Shown here in pieces: positions 1 through 11,771 of a DNA stretch of 64,000 nucleotides (positions within the stretch are counted from its first letter, which is position 1; the number at the start of each line of letters is the position of its first letter). The position numbers and the translations under genes are program-made. Below the pieces are notes generated by a model. It was not told the origin of the DNA. It did not search any database and saw nothing but the letters and a program-made list of their open reading frames with translations. Origin of the DNA: Apostichopus japonicus (lineage: Eukaryota > Echinodermata > Holothuroidea > Aspidochirotida > Stichopodidae). The stretch covers positions 1,770,501 to 1,834,500 of the forward strand of contig NC_092561.1 in NCBI RefSeq assembly GCF_037975245.1, in the 5' to 3' direction.

Positions 1-3000
1 CAGAGAAATCTTCAGCAATGTAACTTGTTCACAATTTCACAACAATTACATGTAGTTACATTTTGCACTGTCCCGAGTCACCGACATTTGCTGACCCTTT
101 TTGTCTGTTGATTTTTTTTAAACTTCTAAATAGTTTCAAATTATTGGAATGAAATTATTTTAATGAAAAAAACATCATTTGTTCAACTTTCCATTTCCAT
201 CACCCACAACCCCATCCCGCCCTCCCCCCCCCCCCGCCCCCTCGTCGCAAACAGCCCCGTTACATTTCATTCCGAACCAGAAAAGTCCGTGGACACAAAA
301 TAATTCTAAAGCGAATCTCTTACTGACTCGCCAACCACCAACATCGTGCGACTACGTCATCCCTTCAGTGAACATTATCTGCTTGACCATCACTGGGTCA
401 TTAGGTTAGAATCACTGTAATAGCTAAGACTTCGTAGATGTAAACGAAGGAAACGGAAGTCATTTAAGAGTTGATAGATAAATTTAAAAAAACAGTTTTC
501 CCTCCTTGTAAAAACCGGTAGATTTACCTTTATAATGTGTGCCACGTAGGTTATTAGGTCACACTGAATTCCATTTCAGACTTGAACTTTAAAGCATTAT
601 GCCTCTTATTTCTTTCGTACAGGGAGAGGGGGACTAGGTCAATTGTATCAAAGTTATCGACTATTGATCCAGTTAACAGTGACTTTAGGCACATATTTGA
701 TAATATATACATTGCAGATCATTAAAAACCACCGCTATCAGCTCAGCTCAGATCGCATCAAACTTTCCAACTAATTTGACCCGTTATTAATCTGTGGCTT
801 ATCAATTTAGGTGGTCGTACTACAAATGTAACACAGACCATTATAGATGGCAGTTCCTCAAATATATATATAGTCACATATATTACATGCTTTAAAAATA
901 ACACTGTCAATTCACTGTAGAATGTTACTCAAACGGTGATATGTTGCTCATGTGAAGGTACAAAAAAAAAAACATGTTTTGGTCGAGTTTTAGAATTTGT
1001 AACAACAATGGTTTAACATTATACATAAAGTCCTGTACTGAGGAGCCGAAGTCATGATTAATTTGGCCTCAAAGATGCATTCCGGAAATTTAGCATATTT
1101 TAAAGCGTATATCTTAGAAACCAATAGATAGAGAAACGTAACTAACACTAATCAATTCTTGGGGCGGGCGGGGGGGGGGGGGCGGCTAAAACATGTCAAG
1201 ACGAAACTTCCTGCTTATATATAACGTCGTCCATTAAGTTGGGCTAAACTTGCCATCAAGCCAAGACGCTTTCCAAACATTACCAATCCATTCCAATATC
1301 GATAATTTTAATTTTTTTTTTATTCTGGCAAATATTTCTACCTGAAAATTTCGTTATATTCAGTATAACTTCCAAAAATGTTAAAGTTAAAATCGAATAA
1401 TGGTCACCCATGTGCCAACTGCAACCAGGGAGTTGTTCCATAACAACTCCCAGCTGCAACAAACATTTTTCACTCAAGCCAATCGATCTAAACGGAGACA
1501 CTTAATAATTCTATAAATCAGTTGTGCGCCACCAATTCCTGCGTTTTAGCGTCTTGCTTAGTAAGGTGGTTTGTTACATCGCAGAACGGGCACTATTCAT
1601 AACTCCCAATATCGTGCACCCGATTATAAAAGTGGGGAAGGGGTGGGGGAGGGGGCCCTACAAAATAAAAAAATACAGACGGTTCGTCAAAATAGTTGAG
1701 ATTTTAATCATACATTGGTCACAAGGTATCCGCGATTTAACCTGTATAGTCACAGGCCGCTTGGATCCTCTTGTCATACAGGTTCCACCTATCCCCGTAC
1801 CCCCTCCCCCCAAACCCTTCTCCCCTCCCACACCTTGACCGAAAGAATTGTTTGCGATACCTATGCGGAGTAAAGACTAACACGACATACCGTAGACTGA
1901 GTATCTATTCTAAACGACCCTCTCAAAAGAAAAAAACAACTGCTTCCTCTTTTCGATTGAGTTATGCATTGAATTTCATCTTGTTGGAGAATAGAGGGGG
2001 CGCAGAAGGGATAGGGAGGCATATGTTAATTACGTGCCGTTACCGAGAAACAATCATTTTCAGGAAATTATCTAGAAAGTTACGATTTTTTTACTAGCGT
2101 AACTTTGTCATATTGAATAATTTAAAAGGAAATTAGAAAATCGACGATACAGGAACACGATTAAAGGAGCCTTCCCTCATTTTAACAGAGAACTATAAAT
2201 ATAAGATTTTGACATAGCAAGATTACATTTTAGGGTTATTTAATGTTGTCAATTAATTTTCTTGTCGTCATCTACCTAGCCAAAGTACTAAAACGCTGTT
2301 GTCCATATGAACTCTATAACGCGGTTCAAACTGACTGACCTACTTGCCCCGACTGACGATGGGAGATGGGGCCATGGCGAACGTCACTGTCTGTGTGGTT
2401 ACCAAAGGAATCGGCATAACTTAACCTTGATAACAGCCACTTCGTCATACCTAAGTTAGTACAGGCGTAAACTTTAAACATCTTAAAAATAATGAATTGT
2501 TCATGTTGGCATTTTTTAACTGTCTTATGCAAACATTCGAACTTATGCTAGGATTAGCTATCCATAAGTTATATTTTTGGCAGATTTACCTTCATCGATC
2601 AAGTAAAACCAGCGCTTGTGGCGGCCATCTCCCCCCCCCCCCAAAAAGCAAGAAAACAAAAAGCAACGCACGTACAACACCCCCCCCCCCAAGAAAAACA
2701 ACTATGACGTAGATTCAAAAGACAGTCAAACAATGGTCACAGTGCTCAAAACTTCACATTACGTAAGAAATATTACTACCCGTGACATTCAAAGCATTCT
2801 TCTCCACTGATGTACCGAGATATTTATTTCTTGATCTTAACACTTTTGAATGAAGGGGACTGCACTATAAAGGGTGACTAGTGACCCTCCCAAAATGTAG
2901 CCTACCAGTTTTGAAAGCTTCTAGCCGTCTTAGAGTGGCTAAAGTTTGGAGCCAATACAGCTGACCTTTATAGGCATTAAGCATTCCAAATGCACCACAT

Positions 3001-4756
3001 GCATTAGAAGGAAACAAAAACAATACAAAAAACAACAGCACAGAAGTACTACCGGGATTCCGAATAAGGCGTTTCTAGCTGTAATTTAAGAAGGAGGGGG
3101 GGGGGGGTGACATAACAAGTTAAAGAGAACAATATTCCACACTGTTAGTTACAAACCCATGACAATATCTCGTCCCTTATTAGAGACATGGTTATTGAAT
3201 ATGACATATGTTGACCGACTCAGTATCCTCACCTTAGCCCAGGAAGTGGAACTCAGTAGGTAGTATGTGATGTCAACACGGTATGTGTTCCTCAAAAGCT
3301 TTACGCATACTCTCCTATAAATAATACGATTTCTGCAGATTTATACTTCAAACTGTGATATACTTTTAAATATTTGCTTAGCTGTCCATTATGTTCTATG
3401 TCAGTTGAGAAATTCATGATTTTTTTTTCTCGAAATATATATGTTAATATAATGTATAATAACTTTCCGTTGTAGAAAAAAATATTATGATGATTTTGAA
3501 GATAACGGCAAAAACATCGTCAGAGCATTTGACATAATGAGATCCCATAACTCTACTATTGCCAGATGCCTTCACAAAATAATATCACCAAATCTGGCAA
3601 TCAACTTGAACCGGCGGAATATCCCTTTTAATTCCCATTTTTTTTAAAAAAGAAACAAAAAGTGCATTTTACACTTCCCGTGTCGTAATTAGTTGAGTGA
3701 TACAAACAAAGAAAGTTTTTTGGCCTCATAAATTTCTAATTTTCGGTGGTTGTGATTTCACTTATTGTGAGAAAAATGAGATAATTAAACTGATTATTTA
3801 TTTAGCCTGAACCATATAGAAAGACTTAGTCAAACTCGTCTGAGTTTCTTGTTAATCTCACATTACGAAATGCATTATTCACGTTTTGCGTTGGAACCAT
3901 GCATAATGTTGGTCGCCATTTATTGATGAATGAAATAATATGAACGTGTTAAAATTAAAGTAACCACTGTAACAGCTATTTCATCACTATATTATCCGTG
4001 TATTTTTTATTTATCTTCTACGTTCTACCACGCAGATTTCGGTTTCAGATAGACATTTCGTTCATAATTAATTCTAAAAGATAGGTAACCTGTTGCAACA
4101 TCAATTATGTAGGAATATATATATTTTATATATGTATATATCTTTTAATTCCAGGTACAATATACCAATTGTATTTCTATCTTTGTCGCAAATTTCCGTC
4201 AATTCAATCATGTAACAGATTAGTCGGCTCAGTTGATTCCTTCGTTCCTTAAAATAGAAATATATGTAATGAAAATGACAATTAATTCATAAGCATCCTG
4301 TTAATTTTCTCTTTGCTGAACAAAGCTCGCCTGCCGGAACTATTAACAAAACTATTGCATGCGGAAATCGAACAAGAAAAAGTACTAAATTTACAAACTT
4401 ATTACAGTATCCCGGATAAACAACAATGAATTGTGTAGATTAATAAATGAATATTCATATCCCTTTGCAGCTGGTCATTGTTTTGTGTGCACCATTGTAC
4501 TACGATATAACGAAATACCTGAGATAGTCAGTGACGCGCACTATGTACGCAGCATTATATGTAGTGATTTAACAGCTCGCTCATCACAAGGCATTTACGT
4601 TATTTGCTCATAAGATACATGAAGAGCGTACAGTATACACATATGAGAGTTACGACGTTAAAAGGAACAATAACGGGTAAAAAGTCGCTATTTTGCTTTA
4701 GGGAGATCATGAAACTTGACAATTTTTGTGGATACGATTATTAGTGAACAGTCGCA
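1..4756. other. Upstream flank of DENND5, no gene recognised
   Basis: This AT-rich stretch holds only short reading frames without recognisable similarity, biased by homopolymers. Poly(C) runs lie near 223-235, 2630-2642 and 2681-2690, and poly(G) runs near 1167-1182 and 3096-3107. An A/T-rich block with TATATA-like steps lies around 4115-4150. The promoter and any 5' untranslated exon of the downstream gene should fall here or immediately before 4757, but I cannot point to a specific core promoter. Confidence 0.5.
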
Positions 4757-4856
4757 ATGGATTCACCAGAGAGTGAGGAGGAAGGTCGATTCGTAGACTA
4801 TTTTGCTGTATGCGGTTTAGATCCTTTGGACGGAGTTGAACCTAATGAATTAACGG
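4757..4856 (+). CDS. DENND5: DENND5 coding exon 1 (N-terminus)
   Basis: This exon encodes 33 residues plus one base: an acidic start ([12 protein letters not shown]), then a [10 protein letters not shown] segment matching the conserved DENND5 N-terminus that opens the uDENN region. The start codon at 4757 is chosen because it begins the conserved block and has a usable context (GCAATGG). The donor is GG|GTAGGT at 4857. The split Gly/Val codon (phase 1) joins to TG at 37889, giving Val. Reading through the donor continues in frame to 5041, but that extension shows no family similarity and is intronic. Confidence 0.9.
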
Positions 4857-7800
4857 GTAGGTTAACGTTATACAGCAGCCTAGTGTTAACACATCGATAT
4901 ACGCAATATTCCAACAAGCTAGACCATTTTCATAGCATGAACTATAATTACTCAAAGTATCAGTACGAAAGGCAGAAAGCCTGGATGCAAACTGTTTCTT
5001 GGCACAGTCAGTACGTGTATCAACTTTTAATGATCTTTTAAATGACGCTTGTGTCAAGTAGCGTAGACAACTAATATTGGTGACTGTTAATAAGTGTCAT
5101 ACATGACATAGGCTTATGTGGTAATTGTAATTGCTATGAACAATGTAAGGGGGCATTAGGCTATTTGAGAAAAACTTGAGACTGGTTCGTCAGGTAATGT
5201 CACTTTCAGCTGCCTAGGCCTAATCCAACTTCCAAGTAGAAACAGGCATTGCATTTACTTTAAATTGCTAACAAAGACCCAGATATATTAATTATAGACC
5301 TAGTTTAGTTTAGTGGCAACAAAATATCAGGAGGGACATTATAATATAAGGTCCCAATCAAGGACGCAATGAAGAAACTTTAAACACATTAAGAAACCTC
5401 AAATCCTATTGCAATTGTTAAAATAACCATGATGGTGCATTTGTATTTGTATGTATGTATGTATGTATGTATGTATGTATGTATGTATTTTAGATCCTCC
5501 TGCAAGCAGGAACTCTCGAAGAAGCCTTATTGGCTTATCAAAGCCGCAAGGCGCAAGCTGACCGAAGTCAGTCTCTTACATTCATATTTAACGTCTATGA
5601 TTATGAATTGTCAATTGTCAACAACTCTGTAACTGGACGACGTACATTAATCTTGGAGTGACTTGAACCGGGCACCTTATGATTGGAAGGCACCGGCGTT
5701 AACCACTGAGCTAACACTCCTCATTTCATATCCTTTTGTGCATTTAGAACTTAGGACCGTTCTGTTAGGTCACTGATGTAAGCACTCAGTTACCAACCGA
5801 ATATGCATGCAACATCTTTAAACAAGGGAAATAATGATCTCATATTGAATTTGTAGTATGGTGGTGTGCGGTCATTTCTGTCCCCTTAGTTTCACTTACT
5901 ATGTTATATACAGTATTCAGTTAAATACTGATAGATGTTTTTGTCGTGTTCGTTATACAGTAGTCAAATTGTAACCACTGTTTCAATCGCAACTTTAGTC
6001 TGCAGAACCGTAATGGAAACGGTCAAAATTGCCACAGAGAAACAAGGAAACATCAGCTTTGTTTGTATTTTTTTTAAGCCCAAACAGGGATCAGAATTAA
6101 AATGTACTAGTGTTCTGCTACTGTTGGTTTGTAGGACAAACTTTTAGTAGAAGACCCTCACACCATTCTTCAGTCCGAACTGACTTCAAACCTTCAAGAA
6201 ACATCCCCACATAGTCCTGTTTGGTTCTAGGTTACTTTATAATTACAGAAAAGCTTTATACAATATGATTGCAGAGCTCTGCTAAATTTATCTAGATATC
6301 ATGTGTGCAGTCAATTTCACTTTCTTGTAAGATATAAATCTATGACAACCGTGACTGTGACAACCTTGAGATCAAAGCATCAGTGTTTGGCTGGTTTTTG
6401 TTTGTATCTTAAACGGAAGCACTCATGACAGAGAAGGAAAGCAACAACATTAATAACTGAACTGCAAGCCCTGTGAGCTGTCAATCAAATGTTTGAAATT
6501 GTAAAGAATTAACCAGCCCTTAAATATTGATTTGATATATGACCTAGGCCATAATCTTGTAAAATCTTTGTGTATCCTTTTTTCCAAACACACCCATAGT
6601 GTATTTATGATCTTAAAGGCCCACAACCCTGGGTCATTAATGAGGACTGTGCCACGACCCACAAGACTCGGGCCACACTTCATAATCGATGCCCAGATTA
6701 CATCTAGTTTAATATTCTATTGACATGATATTAAAAAAAGATCTGATTCAAACAGTGTCTGTTGTCAAGCTCCATGTGATACTCAAGTATTTTTGTTGTT
6801 GGAAGTTCTGCACCTCTAAATTACTCTCCTTGTCAGGAATGTACAAATTTAGACAATTTACCTAGGTGTCTCATGAAATGAGAATTTACTTTGACTGATG
6901 ATGGGAAGTAAAGTTTGCATTGAAATTTTAAACATCAGTGACCAAATTTGACTTTTTTTTTTTAAGACTTTAAGATTCTTTTCACCATTTACAGGCATGC
7001 TTGAAGAACAGAACTTTACTTGACATGCAAACTGTTGTTATTATTGCAAACCTTGTGCCTTCTGTTGCTTCATAAATTACAGTATAAGTATATTCCCCGA
7101 TATTGTAATTTCACATTTCACTACACTCATTACTTCCCCTACAACCTGTGTGCAATTTAGAGGCTCTCTGTAAATAACTGTATGATCCAGGCGCTATATA
7201 TAAACTTGTGATGTAAGCCGGGGTTCAAGTGACATGGAACCTGTGACGTCTTTGGATGATTTACGATGCATTGTGTGGAGATATTCTGTTGTCAATGACA
7301 ATGCTGCCAAGACTGTGTGCTTGATCATGAGTCTATAGATCATTCAGAGAGTTCCATTGTTCTTAAATCTACTGTTATCCCCATTGTGAACTTTTGTTTA
7401 CAGAGTACATATGGCAAGACTAAAGTACAACCTTGATTTATTGGTTTCAAAGATAAATTGTTAATACTGCTGGCAAAGATAATCATGATAGGTCATATAC
7501 TGTATGTCTATCTGTTCTTTGCTGCAACAACTTAACCTGTCCTTAACTTGATCGTAGATCATGAAACAGATTACAGAAACAAAACATCGCCACGACGACC
7601 ATGTATGTGATCACAACCCTGAATCCTGTGTTCCTTGTTGGAGCTGATCATTAAAGCTATTCTGGAACATGAGACAATTCTATAGTATTTTTAAGTATTG
7701 CCCACTAGGCAGACTTGAGAAGTAGTTTATACCAAAATGTAGTAGTAAATGTAGCAAACCTTTCAATAAATCATGAAGTCGCCAACTTAAAAAAAGTATA

Positions 7801-10800
7801 AAAAGTGACTTTTCTCTCGCCACCCCTCTCTCTCTCTCTGTTGTGTCTTTTTTTGATCACACACCACTGTGGCAAATATATCGTGAAGAAACAAATCTCT
7901 ATAATATTAGTGTACAATATATACCATTGACTGTTATAAAGCGAGTCAGTGTAGTAGTACTGTACATAGAGACAGTACAGTACTATGCTGATTAATATAT
8001 ACCAGTATGTTCCATACTGGTCATGGGTACCAGTCTTAACACTTGAAGATGAATAATTTGTGACAACTTTGATATTTGATCTGCCATTGATAACAATCAT
8101 AACATTACAGGGTACAGTCTATGTATTTAGGGTTCTGTAACTTGATATGTTTAGTTTGCAGAATTGGATAATGGAGTTTTGTTATCGCTTTTTCCACTCA
8201 TTTTCGAAACTGACTTCATTCACCATGACTTGACTGCCCCTTGTGATGATGACAAATAAAGGTGCCCTTGCCTCCCTGGGTATTTAACAAAGTGGTCAGA
8301 TGGTGAGGAACACACTCTCGTCCTTCAGATGAAGGTCGTTACGTTGCGATCATGATCCTGGGAGCAAAATGAGCGTGATGATTTCACACTTTCTGGTAAT
8401 TCTCTGAAAAACTCATTGAAAAGAGAATGATTTGAACTTTAGCTGACAATTATGCATTCATCCATCGTCATCACGTGAACGAATCTAGGGTATCAAATGA
8501 GGAGAGCGATTCGAAAGGTACCAATCTTGTACTTTCTGTAGGTTGATCTGGAATATGGCACGTTTTGATGGGAGACAGGTTAAAGTATCGCAGCTTGAAA
8601 ATTACCTCATTTGTTTTAGAATATACTTTTGATTCTTAAATTTTTTTACTTCGTTCCTCACTTAACTGTCTCCCCAAAACCTTAGCACTCTCGTTCTACC
8701 GTGCCTAGAATGAACTGGTAACCTTTAAACACTGCGCGCACTCTATGACCGGCTCCTCCGGTCAATGCCCTCCCTTCTCATTCTACCATCCAAACTGCCG
8801 AAATCATACGATTCTTAAAAAATACTGCTTACTTTGTGAACCAACTGTACACCAATACAAATGATGGTGAGCAAAATGTTGTCTCGTCTGAACTTAAATG
8901 CAGAGATTCTGTGTATCAGTAATTTACTGTAGGGGTGACTGTTGGATATGTTATGTGTGTGTTATACAATCTACTACAAATCTATTATCCATCCATCCTT
9001 GTCTCTTCCTCGTTAAAGATACTTCAGCCTTTTTTCGACATTCGTTACTTGAGTCACCAATTGATAGAAATATCTTTATGACTAATTTAAGAAATTGCGC
9101 GAGTCTGAAAATAATTGGGTCAGGATGATCAAGGTTGTACATGTACAGTAAGCTGTAGACCTAAATATTTTAGGTCACCCATTTAAATGCCAAAAAAAAA
9201 AAATTAATCAGTAGCTTTCCAGAAAAAAAAAAAATTAATCGTAGCTTTAAAAAAAAAAAGAAGGGAGAATGAGAACAAACTAAGAGTTATCCAATGATCA
9301 GAATGTGAGCTAGTATTGTATGCTGGAATTATTAATTAAATACAAAAAAAAACTCAAGAAAATAAATAAGTACCTTTCCAATAAAAAAGGGAGAACGAGA
9401 ACAAACGTAGCAATGTGAGCAAGTATTATATGCTGGAATGAGCAAAATAGTTTATTAATAAGTTTATTTTCCATCGGCATATTTTGAATCTGACCAAAAT
9501 GTGTAAATTTTCACATACCTTTATACAGTTATTTGATGCAGTATATACAGTAGTTGTCATAGTGATTTGGCTGCTGGTAACTAGGGAGTAACAAATCTCT
9601 TTATTTAATCCAATATATAGAAAACTTTTGTTCCCCCAATTTCATGTTATATGTCGTTTGCTTTCTTTTTGCAACCCTCTGAACTTTATTTAAAATTTCT
9701 CATATTTTGGGTGAATTTGCAGATTGAACAAATTATCCTATCAAGTGGATTCTAACAACTTCACTGTTTTAATGCTTCAGGATTGTGCAGGTTCAAAGCA
9801 AACTGCAGAGCAAGGACTGTTATTATATTCAGTCAATTGCCTGCACAATTGTTACTGATGATAGGTATTTTGATTTTGTTAGTTTAAGTTATCAGCTTGT
9901 CCAAGCTTAAAAACGTCAGTTAATCTAATAATCTACTGTTGTGTGATAAGGGGTTTAACCCAAGCACAAAATTACTGTCGTTCTGGAGTGCAGTTGTGCA
10001 CAAATGGATATTTAAGTCAGTTAAATACAAACTTCAAGGATTTATTATAGTACATCAAGAAGAGGACTAGAAGTGGCTGTTGTATTAAGTAATCTCTGGT
10101 CACATGTTGTAAGAGATCTCTGGTCACATGATCCCCAGAGTGTTGACACTAAGATGTTGATCACTCTTATATAATTGAGGTATCAAAACTGGTCGCAATT
10201 TCTCTTGCCGTATATTCCAACTCGCACACTTCGTTCTTCCAACAAACTGTATTTAACTGTTCCTAAACCACGCTGGTAGAACTATGGATTTACTTCGCTC
10301 CTCGCTTACCTGTCTCCTCACAACCTTAGCACCTCATTCTACCGTGCCTATAAAGTCCTGGTAAAATAATAACACTGTGCGCCCTCTATGACCGAACCCC
10401 CCCCTCGGTCACTCCTCACTACTCATTCTACCATTAAAAGTGTCTTCACGTGAATTTCTTGTGGATATATTTCCCTTGGATTTCGTCTTGGTTTTCTTTA
10501 GCGATCTTTGGAAGTTTCTTTCCTCGGATTCTTAGGAGTATTGCAGTCCTTTCCAGCCCGATAAGTATCCTTTTTTGTTGAAAGGGAGGGTTTTGGGGAC
10601 TGTTTTTATTCCTAGTGCGTTTCCGCCCTTAGGTTTTTTGCGGGGGTAGCAGTTCCGCGAACTGCCTAGGTTTCCCGCCAATTTCCCTTCCCCACGCTAT
10701 AGGCGTGTCGTTGTATTTTCATGTTCATAGCATGTCTACATTGTATTTCTATTCACGATTTCTTCTTCTATATTTCGCTCTCTCATGTTCTTTTTCAGCT

Positions 10801-11740
10801 TGTGTTGATTTTGTTAGGCCACTTCGTAGCGTTTTTCGTATTTGCCGTTGCTAGGTTACGCTACGTACCTCTACTCACCGTTATGTACCTCCCGTTCTCT
10901 CCCGTTCTCTTGTTAGTTTGCTTTTTTTCCGTAAGCTTAAGAGTTAAGTCTTTCCTTAATTCGAGCGTTTTAGTTTGTCTCGTAACCAGCTGAAGTTTTT
11001 TTTTTAACTTTTCGTTGTTTCGGCCAGGCAGAACCTGGGTCGAACACGATTTGTGTCCTAAGTGTAGAACCTACACCAGACGGGACCCATGCCTGGTCTG
11101 CAAAAAATTTTCGCCAGCCCAGTGGCACTAGATAGACCAGTGGCTTACGAGTCTAAGAAGCAAGCTTTAGGGCAGGCTGGACTTGATTCCTTAGGCCATC
11201 GGTGCCCCAGAAAAAGATATAGGAGAGACAAGAGAGAGAGAGAGAGGAGGAGGGAGAAGTGGTGAGAGAGGTGGAGGAAAGTGGCCAGGAGAGGGCCGAA
11301 GGAGAGGTGGAGAGAGAGAGAAAGAGTACCCCTAACGGTCCCGGCGACGTCCGGTTGATTACGGCCAGAGGGAAGGGCAGGAGCAAGGCTCCCGCCAAGA
11401 AAAGACCTCTTGAGAAGAGGCACGGCTCGGCCGGGCTAGAGGCAACGTCTCAGTCCGGGTCGCAGCAAAGAGTAGCCCTAACGGTCCCGGCGACGTCCGG
11501 TTGATTACGGCCAGAGGGAAGGGCAGGAGCAAGGCTCCCGCCAAGAAAAGACCTCTTGAGAAGAGGCACTGCTCGGCCGGGCTAGAGGCAACGTCTCAGT
11601 CCGGGTCGCAGCAAGAGAGACCCATGGAGCGCGGGCTACAGGCCACGGAGAGCTCGGGTCCGAGAGAGAGAGTACGACCGAGGGGTTGCTGAAACGGAGC
11701 CGGTCCCATAGCAGGCTCCGGGGAGCCCGGGTCCGGCGAG

Positions 11741-11771
<31 letters not shown>

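Noticed and set aside
4857-5041. Continuation of exon 1 to a stop at 5041 as a short protein
   Set aside because: DENND5 similarity ends exactly at a GT donor and resumes in matching phase at 37889; the extension has no similarity.
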